A stretch of 64,000 nucleotides of DNA from Casuarina equisetifolia (lineage: Eukaryota; Streptophyta; Magnoliopsida; Fagales; Casuarinaceae). A model generated the notes under the pieces. It saw nothing but the letters and a program-made list of their open reading frames with translations. It had not been told where the DNA came from and did no database searches. The DNA lies in the NCBI GenBank assembly GCA_028551475.1, contig CM052359.1, positions 4,465,583 through 4,529,582 of the forward strand. Reading direction: 5' to 3'. Numbering within the stretch: the stretch's first letter is position 1; each line of letters starts with the position of its first letter. Positions 26,470-39,207 of the stretch are shown piece after piece. The position numbers were made by a program, and so were the translations under genes.

Positions 26470-29200
26470 CATTGCCCTTATCTCACTGTCCTTATCACTA
26501 TGTTATCAAATATTAGACCACCCAAAAGGTGACTTTTGGTACCTCAGATGAATATTATCAGTAGGTATAACTATTTCAACGAAATCGCAAATATGCTTCT
26601 TGAAAGTCTTTTGTCCTAGATGAGAGGTGAGGACTCAGCCATATCTTTGAAAGAGAAGAGAGGGCTTCCAGTCCAAAGAATTTATTCAAGAATAATAGCG
26701 GCTAGTTATTAGCTCCGGCATATAATGAGTTTTCATACTTCCCATTTACCATAGTTCACAAGGGCTTGTGTGCAATTCATTCTTTAGTTTGTAGAAAGAA
26801 AAGTGAACCAGGAAAATAATGGTTTGCGCATTCAAGATTTGCCTAATTGTTCAGATAATGACGCAACATGATTTTACTTAAAACCCAGCTTGATGAACGG
26901 TGCTTATGCTCGTTTTCTTTTGGACTATGATATTAAATCCTAAACTTCACACTTAGGATTCCTACTAACTCACTACTTGAATTAGCTGGTTAGCCACAAT
27001 CAGTAGTATTTTTGACTCATCTATAACCATATCAAAAGAATGAAGTCTCCAGCTTTCTTCATGGCTTTTTTACGTTCTTGGGTGTTTTTATCCTTAGAGA
27101 GATTATACAAAGTGAAGCTTTTTAAAGATATGTTTTGACTTGCCTTTGCTAGATGCTACAAATTTTCACTTTCTGCAGCAAAATGTTCCCGTCCTTTATC
27201 CTCTGTTTCATGATCTACACTCAACAAATAACCACGCCTCTCATTCTCACAACCCTGAAGTGAAAATCACCAAAATTATGTCAACATAAAAATTCATAGA
27301 ACGAAAGACGTACAAATGTGGATGAAGAAAGGACAGCTTATTAATAATGCTTCTAAGTAGACAAACAAGCAGAAGATCACAACTCGATTTAGATTCTTGA
27401 ATAATCCCAATTCCTTTTATTTTGACCAATTCCCACAAAAAATAATATGAAAAGGACTCATCAGTTCTGATGATTTTATAAGTAGAGAAACATTATAATA
27501 TCTGGTGCATTCGTCTCAATATTAAACATTATAATATCTGATCACAACTTAATTTATGTCTCGTGCAATGGTTGGGAGTGAGGAGGCCGGCACTTGGAAA
27601 ATGATGTAGCACCTTGAAAACAAGAAATATAAACCAGAATGTGACTACTTGATATAAAAATGGCCGGCCAGTACTGCAGGTAATGTGTAGGAGTGTCTCT
27701 CTCTTGAAAGCATGGTACACATCAAATACGAACAAGGGTACAGTTTCGCTGTGCTACCTGCAGAGAATTCAGAATATCAAATCTCATTGTCATCTTAAAG
27801 TTTCGAATACTTTAAGATGAAGTCTGGGGTACTTGTGAAATGCCTTCAAAGTGTCTGAAAGCGGCAGTTGCTAGCCAATTTCAACAATTTAAAAATAACT
27901 GTTGATTCCAAGAGAAATGGAACAAAGGAATCACTGGAAGCAGCCAGTTTGGATTTAGATGGTAGAGAAACTTTTGGGTTAAGCTAGCAGTCACAATGGA
28001 TATAAAGGATGCAGCTCCGGAGTTTGGTTTCAGTTCAATCATGTGCGTTCACAAGTGCTTCCAATCATTACTAGCACTGCCTCCAGGTTCAATTACTACC
28101 ATGATTTTACACGAATGTGACTTACACTTGGTGCTGGCCTACAAGTTGTATATTGAAACTTCCAGTGGTGGAGCACAATGGACGGCACCATTTCTTCCAG
28201 GAGTGATTACGATATTTCATAAACCATGATGATGACAATTAGTTTTCCATGATGGAAAATGGATGAGTCTTCCGTGACATTTATTTACATGACCTTCCTC
28301 ACTTCCCCTAAAAGAAAACTGGAGTTCTTTTGCACTGTGCACAATCACAGAATCCTGCTGGGCTCTTACTGCAGCATACTGCACGGAGGAGCCAAGAAGA
28401 CGTACCTTTTAGGATCATGCTGATGTTGAATGTATGGATTGCAGAAAGAGGTTAAAGCAGTATTGTTTTTGAAGCAGATATGTCAGATTTTCAATTCAGG
28501 TACATGGACTGCGTCCATATTACAAGCAACAAGAATTATCTCAAGCGTAGGAGCAACTAACAAGCTATACAACCCCGGAATTTAAGCTTCACGTTTTGCT
28601 ACCCTCAACCGCTTTCTTTGCCTTGTTCTCTTAAGCAATATCTGTTGTGTCTCTTAATCCTGTGTGTTAACCGGCAAAGATCGTATGACAGTCTGTAGGG
28701 TGGAAGCCCTTAAGCCCACATAAATATTTCCTTTACAGATTCTGTCATCTCTTTGGGCAATTCCATGCATTTTTCAAACGGCAGAAATAAAAAATACTCT
28801 AATTGCCAACGCTACACAGGCTCTTGGGGTTGAATCTTTATGATAGCTGAAATATAGGCACACCGAATCATGCTTGCAAGAAATGCCAAAATATCCTTTC
28901 CAATATGCCAAGAGTTTCAACTCGGGACTGCTTATTTTCTAATGCTTGGAACTGTAGTGCTCACGTCTTTTGATTTCTTGGGAAAGGCTAGAGAACAGAA
29001 CAGAAGAGAACAGGAAAGTGCTTTTGTGTCTCATGGCTCTTTCCTGCTTCCAAAAATGGCCGACTTGCTTCACCTATATCATCTGTACATACCTCTTAAC
29101 TAAGGATAGATACCAAAAACTGCCGAAATTCTAAGTTGGTTTGAAATGATAAAGACAATAACAGTCAGCTTTTTTTTAGTCAAAGAGTGTAGCATGCTGC
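26470..29200. other. Intergenic, no supported gene
   Basis: AT-rich to mixed DNA without recognisable coding exons. Short frames such as 27529-27735 (-), 27996-28229 (+) and 28870-29103 (+) have no family motif. The 3' part carries the promoter of the first polygalacturonase gene. Confidence 0.4.
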
Positions 29201-29210
29201 AGAGGCTATA

Positions 29211-29222
29211 TTCTATATATAG
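29211..29222 (+). promoter_or_regulatory. TATA box of polygalacturonase gene 1
   Basis: TCTATATATAGCC lies about 75-85 bases upstream of the ATG at 29296, the right spacing for a short plant leader. Confidence 0.55.
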
Positions 29223-29295
29223 CCACCAATTTTAAGCTCCTTTTGCGCATATTTAGTGATGAAGCATATGCTCCATCCCAAGCCAAAGCTAAAAC

Positions 29296-31097
29296 ATGAA
29301 ATACAGTCGGGGTCTTATTATTCTGTTTTTCTTTTTCGTTTTAATTTTTATCGTCCTTTTTGTTCAGGTAGAATTCTCTAGGTCCACAAAACAGAAAAAA
29401 CTGCATGCATTTTCTCAAAAATCAAAACCATGTTTTCCAGGAACTCCGTCAATGAAATCAAGTGACCAGGCGAGTTCTAAACGCTCTGTGGTTTTTAATG
29501 TCCGATCATTTGGTGCTGTTGGGAATGGCATCAATGACGACTCTGAAGCATTCAGGAAGGCTTGGGCTGCTGCTTGCCTAAGCAAAACATTTGCAACTCT
29601 CCTTGTTCCTGCTAAATATTCATTCATGATACAACCAACAATTTTCGAGGGGCCATGTCAATCATGTATCATCTTTCAGGTTCTTCTAGTATGCTTTTAA
29701 GCTAACATTTCTCCTGTTTATTGTGGAAAAAGGAGATAAAGTTTACTTTTTGAGATTGAAAACTCACTTTCTTGCGGCTTTGTAACTTCAAAAAAGATTG
29801 ATGGAACTCTTGTGGCACCTGATGGACCCAAAGCATGGAAACCAAAAAAGGATCAGCTAGACTGGGTGGTCTTCATGAATATCGATGGAATGTCATTGCA
29901 AGGAAATGGTCTTATAGATGGGAGAGGACAAAAATGGTGGAATCTTCACAAGAGACCTGACAAAGTAAGTCATTTTAAATTTTACAATACCTCTGCATAA
30001 TGTGCTTATGCTGACATATTTTTTATCAATGAAACAAACATGAAGCACTATTTAAGGCACAAACACTACTGGCTAGATAGAAACCTTTTCACTGAAGTTT
30101 ACCTGATGCAGGCCATAAGTTTCCACTCTAGTTCCGACTTGAGTATAGTAGGACTCAGAGTTAAGAACAGCCCCATGTTTCATATCGTGTTCAATGAGTG
30201 TACGAACGTCCATGTAGAACGGATTAGCATAAAAGCACCGGCTGATAGTCCCAACACAGATGGGATTCACTTGGAGAAAACAGACAATGTCAAGATATAC
30301 AATTCACTCATATCCTGTGGTATGTTAGCCCACAAGCTCTTGATTCTTAATTCATCAATGCCCCATGCTTCTTGAAAGTTTACTCTGGTTGGGTGGATTC
30401 TCTGATGCAGGTGACGATTGCATATCGATTGGAACCCAAAGCCACAATGTAGATATAAGGAATGTCACATGCGGCCCAAGTCATGGAATTAGGTACATCA
30501 CTGCTCGACACTAAATTCTAAGCAGAAAATCTCGGTTTCACAACACAAGAAGGTGAGTGACTCACTGACTTCTTCTCACTATGCAGCATCGGCAGCCTTG
30601 GTAGAGATAAATCCCGAGCCTGCGTTTCAAACATCACAGTGAGCGACTCGATCATCAGAGACTCCACGAATGGTGTTCGGATCAAAACATGGCAAGGTGG
30701 CTCAGGTGCGGTCTCTAGAGTTACCTTCCAAAACATTCAAATGGAGACGGTTGAGAACCCGATCATCATAAACCAATACTACTGCCTCTACGAGAAGTGT
30801 CCCAACCAAAGTTCTGCACTTTCCATCTTCGATGTTTCGTACAGGAATATACGTGGTACTTATGATGTGAGAGGCCCGCCGGCGCACATTGCTTGCAGCG
30901 ATTCAGTACCTTGCAGAAACGTTACACTTTCAGGGGTGCATTTGCGGCCCGCCGGAGGAATGAGTCGGCCGAAGCCATTTTGTTGGAAGGCTTATGTCAG
31001 TGCAAATGCAAGTACTCTTGCACCATTTAATTGTTTGATGAACGGACTTCCAAAAAAGTTATCAGTATTTGATGATGATAAAAGTTATAAATGTTAG
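29296..31097 (+). CDS. Polygalacturonase-like glycoside hydrolase family 28 protein, copy 1
   Basis: Secreted pectin-degrading enzyme family acting on homogalacturonan in the cell wall. Exons: 29296-29679, 29797-29964, 30112-30319, 30411-30492, 30587-31097; phases agree and give 450 aa. An N-terminal hydrophobic segment (residues about 6-25) should be a signal peptide or anchor. Family motifs in order: [50 protein letters not shown] and [13 protein letters not shown]; the catalytic aspartates (NTD, DD), the His and the RIK are present. The usual CGPGHG is CGPSHG. Compared with copy 2 and related genes, a 36-base mini-exon encoding a GPCDSPV-type loop is missing between exons 2 and 3, without loss of frame. 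It is most like the At1g48100-type subgroup. Copy 2 lies 3.7 kb downstream in the same direction. Confidence 0.92.
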
Positions 31098-34000
31098 ATA
31101 TTTAGGAATAATTATGTACCTTAAGTTCTGAGATAAAGTGCTTGGAATTCGAGTACAAAAAGAATGAATTGATTGAAGTGTGTGGCATGGTGCAAAGTTT
31201 CTAAATTAATAACATAAAGGTGGATACTATGACCAAAATAATTCAATTAGGTCGTTTAGCCAATTAGGTTAGTGGTGAGTTAGTAGGGATTCTAATAGTA
31301 AGGTTTAAAATTTGACATCCTGCGTGTGCGTGAATTGAGTGCGTGCATTGTAATGTTAATTTTTTTTTTTTAAAAAAATAATTCAATTAGGATTATAAGA
31401 AAAGTTTCCTTACGATTTAATGGAGCTCATAATTAATTTGATATCCAAACATGTGGTGGATATACAAAATAAGAATCTGATTATAAAATTTTTTATGCAG
31501 AATAAAAAGTAGTAAACATTTAAAAAAGGGAAAAAGAGATCGTTAATACGAAATAAAGAGAAATAAAAACAAGTGTTGGGGCAAACTAGGTGTAGCAAGT
31601 GCGAGGAGAAAACCAAAAGGTTATATTTTCCTATTCAAGGTTGATGATTAAGGATTACAAAATTATTTTCTAATAGACGGCTATACAAGAAAATAAGACA
31701 AGAAACCCTCTACTTAGGTAATTACAATTAAGTCATTGGGCCTGGAGACTCATTTATCAAGTGGATTGTATCTATATATCTAATACTAAGTTTGATCTAT
31801 TACCTATATTTTTATTGTTAATTACAAGTCATATTATTGTTAAGATTAATAACCATTAGTAAAATGTATGATTTACCATTATTCTTAAATTTTTTTAATA
31901 AATAGACATGAAATTTTTTAAAGTAATTACTTGCCTAAAAAGAAACTCTTTTTTTTATTTATATAAAATCACTTTATTTGTAGATAAAATAATTATTCTA
32001 TGATTGTTAAGCTCCACATGAAAAAAAAGGATGATTTGTTCCACTTAATGTCTTAGGGTTTTAAGTTAGACATATGTCATTTTTTATAAAATTTAACATG
32101 ATATTATAGCTTAAATTTTGTCTTAACATCCATCTAGATTTTCAAATCTATACAAAAAACAGCATTACAATGTAAATGCTTAGATTGACATTAGAGTGAG
32201 GGGCCATATTGTGGTATAGATATACAATTCCACAAATATGTAAAAAATTTAAGTTCAAGTTTATGCCCTTTTGCTCATGGACAAAATTTTTTGTAACAAG
32301 TGTTGCTCCACATTTAGGCAAGAAGACATATTAAGTTTCACATAGAAAATGTAAAAACTTAAAAGGTAATTTATAGAAAAAAAATATTTTAGGATTTTAA
32401 GTTCGATATAAGTCATCATTTATAAAATCTAACACTTACTAATTAATAAGCATCATGGAATTTAAAGAGTTCAAAATCCTTGAGAGTCCAAATCAAGAAA
32501 TTTAAAAAGTCCAAAATCACCGTAAATCGAGCAAATGAAATTGGGTCACAACAACGACCAAGGCTGTCTAAAAGCCACAAAAAGCACACCCAGATAGAAG
32601 CCGTCTGGACAATTGGACTTTATTATCAATGCCAAAAATCCCTTTAAAGTACCTATTGCGACAAACATGACTTCTGCCACAAATACAAAAGCCTAAGGAG
32701 TCTTTTGTTAAGTAATTTTTTTCTTCTTCTTAAAATCAATCTGTAAAGAGAAGTTGCATATTTATTTTAAAGATCATCCTTAAGCAAGATTTAAACGATA
32801 TATAACATTTTCACTCCTTTTTTAATAATCCCTGGCTACCAACTTGGATTGTAGGTTTTGTTACGAAGGTAATATCTCTCTTTATAAACTATTTTAAATT
32901 ATGGGTTTTCTACAAGGAGGATATTTTCTTGAACTTAGACTTTAATATTGTATAAAAAAATTTATTTATTTATTTTTTAAATTGACTTGTAAGGAGGGTA
33001 AATGTTTTTTTATTACAAAATTGATTCTAAGCAAAATTAAGATAACTTAACATAACCTTCACAACTAACATAGACTATAAGTTTATTATAAGAGGAATCT
33101 TTATGAATTTTAGTTTTGATATCATATTAATTTTTTTAGTATAAGCTTTTAAGAAAGATACATATATATATTTTTTTTAAAAAAAAGATTAGAATGACTT
33201 TTTGGTTGTTCCTCCTGTTTGTTCCGGTTGTTGTGATGTGCATAAAAGCACATAACGTGCAGTGCAAGCTTCACTCTGGAATTAGGTATCTTCATAGCCT
33301 GACATTGATGTTTTCTTTGGCTTACAAATATTTCCTTGCCAAATGTAGCCTGCAAGTACATTACGAGCATAACTTCTGTCACTTCAACTTTTTCTCAATA
33401 TTGATATAATCCGGAAGTGGTAGCAGGAAACCAGAAGCAAAAGCCATACCTTCAGGCAACGATTTTGGGAAGTGCATGCTGAAGGTTCAAATACCTGTCT
33501 GTGGGGGAACAATCATTAAGTGTGAACTTCAAGATTCGATACAGACTAGCGTATCTATGTGGCCAAAGCGCCAATGCTTGTCTTTTTTATGCAGAACCAG
33601 TAATGTTTCAGTTCCTTACAGGTGTCCAATCCACTCAATTTGGTGGGCGCAACAATGGTGGCACATTCTAGTCCTCTAGACCACAATGGTGGCATGCTCT
33701 AGTCCTCCCATTATTGCCATGGATAATGCGAGGTTTGCCAGTATACAGCCGTCGTCAAGAAGGTTTTGGACTCAAAATGACGTTAATGTAGTTTATCCAA
33801 GACATTTTCTTCCCTACTTTCATAGTCCTCCCTCCACATTCAACTTTTAATGGCTGAGTCAGCGAATCCAAGCAAAGCCTATGGCAGACAAAGAAGAAAA
33901 CCAGAGTGGGCATGACCACCGTCAGCACAGAAAGCTAGTGAAGGACCTCACTCCAACGAGGCTCCGTTTAGTGGCTTGTTTTAGAGAAGTATCATATAAA

Positions 34001-34740
34001 GTTATCCTGTTGACCTGCACATAAAACAGAAAGATAATGTTAAAAAATCTAAAGTAAAGGGGAGTCTGAGGCACTCCTGGGAGGATTTCAGAAACGTTTT
34101 CCATTAAGCATGCTTGAGAGAAGATTCGTACTTTTGCTCTGAAGGTAGGTTGGCACCACATAAATTGCTAATCCACGTCATGATTTTATGGCTTGCAAGG
34201 TAAATACTCAGGAAAAGGTGCATGGCTATGGCTTAGTCCACAATGCCCCCTATCAAAGAATGTTTAGTGGTGGGGAACATGGGGCATTTTACAAGCAATT
34301 TCGTGTTTTATTGTTACCCATCATGTTTTCTTTGAACACTAATGCACAGACTCCACATTCTCAGCCAAATGCCAACCCCCAGATGGAATTGGGTAGGTTT
34401 CATGCCATTATTCTAATGGAGAGGACCGTCCCACGAAAGGGGCTTCCACTAAGAATTCATAGTACACAAGTGACTTCGCATTAGCTAGTTCAGCAATATT
34501 CTCTGCTCGCCAATTTTCTATCTTCCAACTTGTTTTGTGCTGAAAGTGGTCATGTATTCTGCCCGCTCAAGTCTCACGCTTCCCTCAACTTCCTGGAACT
34601 CGAGTGCCTTGCCACTTTAGATCCCTGGGTATGTCAAAGTGGATTTTACTAGTTCTGTCAAATTCTAGTGGATTCTTTGATTGTCAAAAGCGTGAACTTT
34701 TGGTTTGCCTAGTGACAAGGCCTACTCATGGATAGTAAGA
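31098..34740. other. AT-rich spacer between the two polygalacturonase genes
   Basis: The first few hundred bases are 3' UTR of copy 1. The rest is very AT-rich with homopolymer runs and no recognised gene or transposon domain. The frames at 33149-33409, 33476-33679 and 33922-34484 look like chance. A short imperfect direct repeat (CAATGGTGGCA...CTAGTCCTC) occurs at about 33653-33710. Confidence 0.4.
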
Positions 34741-34756
34741 CTCCACGGTTAGCTTG

Positions 34757-34763
34757 TATATAT
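34757..34763 (+). promoter_or_regulatory. TATA box of polygalacturonase gene 2
   Basis: TATATAT lies about 45-50 bases upstream of the ATG at 34808, so the leader would be short. Confidence 0.4.
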
Positions 34764-34807
34764 TTCACTCCATGTGCTCTTCATCCAAGCCATACCTTAT
34801 TACAAAG

Positions 34808-36636
34808 ATGGCTCTCCCTTGGTTTCACATTCTCGTCCTCTTGCTCTCATTGTCTTTCTTATTTCCTCCAATTCAGAGTCAACTGCAGAGTTACAGAAAA
34901 CAGAAACATTTCCACCCCATATCACCAATTTCACTTCCGCCTGCACCTTCACCCCAGGCTGTCAGCCCAAGTTACAATGAGAATTCTACAACTGAGATTG
35001 CTGTTTTCAATGTACTATCTTTTGGTGCCACTGGAAATGGTGTAACTGATGACACCCAAGCATTTAAGATGGCATGGGATGCTGCTTGTGAAGCCGAAGA
35101 ATCGGGAATTCTTGTAGTTCCTAATGGTTATTCGTTCATGATACAATCTACAATATTCACGGGGCCTTGTAAATCTAGCATCATCTTCAGGTAATTCTGG
35201 CATTCTGCTAAAGCTGAGACTTCACATGATTCTCCGTCAGTACTTTGTTCTTTTCTTCTTTAAAACAAAAACTTGATGGGTTTTTCGGCTGGATAATGTG
35301 AAGATTGATGGGACCATTATGCCGCCGGATGGCCCTGACTCATGGCCGAAAAACAATAGTAAGCGACAATGGCTGGTTTTCTACAGAATCAACGAGATGT
35401 CATTGCAAGGAGGTGGTGTCATAGATGGCAGGGGAGAGAATTGGTGGAATCTTCCATGCAAACCACATAAAGTAGGATGCTTTTCTCTTTCAAATAATCT
35501 TTATTTTACCAATAAAAGCACGTCTAATTATGTGCTATATATCAATGTAACAGGGTAAGCCACTGCCAGGTCCTTGTGACAGCCCAGTCGTAAGTGACAA
35601 ACTCAGTAGTGCTTTTTCTGGGTACTTGATGCCATAGCAAACTTATTTGAATTTCATGTTGCAGGCTATAAGATTCTTCTTGAGCTCCAATTTGACAGTT
35701 CAAGGACTTAGAGTTCAGAACAGCCCCCAATTTCATTTCCGGTTCGATGGCTGTCAAAACGTCCTCATAGATTTTCTCAACATCAGAGCGCCGGCTCTAA
35801 GTCCCAATACTGATGGAATCCACATTGAGAACACCAACAATGTCAAAATATATAACACGGCTGTATCCAATGGTGATTCTGCATCAACTTAATTAGTATT
35901 GCTTTGTCTGTTTCCCACTTCAGAAGCTCATTTCCTTGTTGGTTTTGCTGTAGGTGATGACTGTGTATCAATTGGAGCTGGTAGTTATAATGTCGATATA
36001 AGGAACATAACCTGCGGTCCAAGTCATGGAATAAGGTAACTTACTGTTCTATATTCAAATCCCTGCATCATTTATGTAGTTTTCTTCTTCCCCAAAATCT
36101 TATTCTTAGTCTCTACATCCTTCTCTTTGTGCAGCATTGGCAGTCTAGGCAATCACAATTCCCGAGCCTGTGTTTCAAACATCACAGTGAGTGACTCAGT
36201 GATCAGGCAATCAGATAATGGTGTTCGGATCAAAACATGGCAGGGTGGATCAGGGTCTGTATCTAAAGTAACCTTCCATAACATATACATGGACACGGTC
36301 CGTAACCCCATCATCATAGACCAATTCTACTGCCTAACCAAGAACTGTCCCAACCAAACCTCTGCAGTTCTAATATCTGATATTTCCTACACAGACATAA
36401 AAGGCACCTATGATGTCAGAAGCCCGCCGATACGTTTGGCCTGCAGTGACTCCGTTCCATGCACAAACCTCACACTTTCTGAAGTGGAATTACTTCCAGC
36501 CCAAGGTTATACTTTCTCGACCCCATTTTGCTGGAATGCTTACGGGATAATGCAGACAATTAGTATTCCGCCAGTTTTCTGTTTGTTGGAAGGACTTCCA
36601 CAAAAGATGCAGATGAGTGATGTTGATCAGTGTTAA
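34808..36636 (+). pseudogene. Polygalacturonase-like GH28 gene, copy 2, with one-base frame break
   Basis: Tandem paralogue of the gene at 29296. Exons: 34808-35190, 35304-35471, 35554-35589, 35665-35872, 35954-36035, 36135-36636. Motifs: signal peptide (WFHILVLLLSLSFLFPPIQS), [57 protein letters not shown] and [10 protein letters not shown]; the end reads [15 protein letters not shown]. All exons match copy 1 in length except two: the 36-base mini-exon is present here, and exon 1 is one base shorter (383 against 384). The base is lost at the 3' end of exon 1 (ATCATCTTCAG against ATCATCTTTCAG), so with the only visible GT-AG sites the frame fails and exon 2 soon meets a TAG. If real this is a recent pseudogene or needs unusual splicing; a sequencing error is equally possible. 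The rest is perfectly open. Confidence 0.8.
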
Positions 36637-39200
36637 TTTGTCTGGACTCGCTAGACCATTATCTAAAGAAAATATAGGTACATGTCAAAAAGCAAAAGGA
36701 AAGTACGACGGAAATTAAGAGTGAATTGAGAATCAATGTCTCTTATTAAGTTATTACAATGATCAAGTTGAGAATATTGGCCAAGAAGAAGCTACTGCAA
36801 AGTGATAACATGCCAATTTTAACTTACGAACAGAATTTTAATCTACTGTTTTTCTGAATTTGCATGTGGGTACGTGAAAGAAGATTGGAATTTGATCAAT
36901 ATCCAGAATCAAGAAACTGCGCAGACTAAAACCTATAAACAAGTAGAGGTTCCATGTAAGTTTAGGGCAAGCAGATGATGTGTATAAAATAATGTAATGG
37001 AACTTGATAATAAATAAAGATCAGGACCTACACTGCAACCGAACTGCGGAAAACCATGGGCAGTAGACAGAGTGGAAAACCATGGGCCGGGAACTCCTTT
37101 GAGATCAACATTGACACTGCCACTCGGATGACAGGGGCACTTTTCTGTTTCTTGCGCGAGCAAGAGGCCTCCCGATCATCCCAAGAGAGTTAAAACTCTT
37201 AGCAGCTTCCCTATCAATCTTGCATATTTCCTTTTCAGGTTAGATAACTTTTCACCCTTAAAGACGAGTCCCTCACGGCTGTCCTAATATATAAGATTCG
37301 TAGTTCAACTTATGATGGTTGGTTGCTTGCAAGGAGTTCAGAATATTTCAAATCTCTTGTATCTTGCTCTGAAATCATCTTTAAGAATGAAAAACTGGAC
37401 CGTCTCCCACCCTCACTGGGACGGCAGTGAAGGTTTCCACAGGCACAACCTCATGCGCCCATATGTTCTCCCTGAATGCTTTTCCCCAGACTCCATCACT
37501 CTCAGACCTTTGACTACACAGAAGCAAAGATCCTTTTGTAATTGTCCTTCATTCAATCCATTGAAAAACGCATTATTTTTATGCAAATATGGGTAGGCAG
37601 GAAATGGGCAGCTGCGGCACATGCTAAGCCTGTTGTTTTGGCCTAGGACACTGATAACTTGCCAAAACAAAGTAGATGATGGACTAGCCGGGCACCAACA
37701 TGGAGTCTCCATCAACGCAGGACCATTTACCAAATACGTTGTCTCCACTTCAAGGTTGATAAGACTGTCAAATCACACTTTGATCTCATGGTAGAAACAC
37801 AGCCGCTATTTTAACCATTTCCAATACCTTGATGCTCATCCGCATGCATTCTTCTAGCGAAGCTTCACATCAGCACTACCGCCCCATAGCAAGTTGAAAT
37901 TTAAAAGACTCACAATTGTCGTTTCCCACCGGCCTTTTTTTTTTTTCCAGGATAACATGAAGTCAAATGTTATCATATAACAAACATAAATAAGGGTTTT
38001 AAAGAATATGATGTGATTTTGTGGCGGACAACGAGTAAGCTTGGGCTTTAACAATAAGAAATCTAGGATATAGGAAGATAAAGACAAAAGATTAGAAGTT
38101 TCAGCCTTTTTCTTAATCTTGGCTTGGCCTCCATAATTAAGGAAGTTTTAGGTTCTTAATCTTGATAATTTGTATACTACTTCTTCTTGTACATTGTTGT
38201 TCTATTGAGTTTAATATAATCTGTTGTTTCGTGTTCTTCAATATTTGGATTTTCATTTGAATCTGATGGGATTATAAAAATTGAGTCTTATTTACAGCCA
38301 TTAGTTGTTTTTAGTAACCAATATTTTCCAAAGAGATCATGCACATGCATAAAGATTCCAACAAAGAGTACCACTCCTCTGATAGCGCAAATTCTTGTTC
38401 TGTAAGATTATAGCGGCACCATTTTCGCCCCAAAAACGTAACAACTTGTTGCTAAAGTTTCGTGGCACTCGACAACATTTTTTGCGTCGAAGTGGCGTCC
38501 TCGATAATCGGAAGATCTGCCTAATGCCTAAATTTCGGCAACAGATGAGACCGCTTGGCTCTCTCAACAAAGAACAAGACAATGACACACATATGTCGCT
38601 CTCTCTGCATCCGAAGCACTTCACACTTCAAGAGCTATATGGAGGCCCATTATAGGACGATTTTGAGTACCAATTCATACTCGAGGGTAAGCAAAAGAGA
38701 GAGTTTTGTCCGTTGCCAATTTAGCCATGAAGATATGGGAAGTGGAGATTTTTAGCAAGTGATCACAAAGATAAATATGCAAGCTACCCAGATTTAGATC
38801 TTTTTGGAGCAAACTGCATAATGAAAAGCCAGAGTTGATGAAGTTGGGAGAAGTCTATAAGCCAGATGCTAATTGAGACCTCTTGATCTTAAGTTTGATG
38901 GTGTGTATAGAAAGTTTTCTTTTTTAAAGGAAATTGAGGGAACATATGTATAATTATTGGCAAAGAACATTTTAATTAAACTGGCAGTTCATTCACAAAT
39001 TGCCACAGCAGAGTTCAGCGAGTTGCTAAGACCCCTATAGAGGAAGTAACCAAAGTACATTAAGGTCATCTGCCACAGGTTCATTTTCCATTAAAACACA
39101 CCTGCCATTTATTAAAGCATTTTAATAGAAATGCGTCCAGTCCTTTACAAAGAAGACAAGCACCAGTTCCAGCAGGATCTTCTGGACACAGTTCTGGGAT
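36637..39200. other. Intergenic, no supported gene
   Basis: 3' UTR of polygalacturonase copy 2, then mixed DNA. The overlapping frames at 37312-37748 and 38337-38755 on both strands have no known motif and no matching splice pattern. Confidence 0.4.
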
Positions 39201-39207
39201 GATGGTA

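Noticed and set aside
27760-27860. Similarity to 37315-37390 (TTCAGAATAT...CAAATCTC) flanking the polygalacturonase pair
   Set aside because: The match fades after about 25 bases, too little to claim a flanking duplication.
37312-37748. Overlapping plus (94 codon) and minus (111 codon) frames
   Set aside because: Neither shows a recognisable domain; Cys/Pro-rich composition without pattern suggests chance frames.
38337-38755. Three overlapping frames in a GC-richer island
   Set aside because: No motif on either strand and no splice-consistent continuation.
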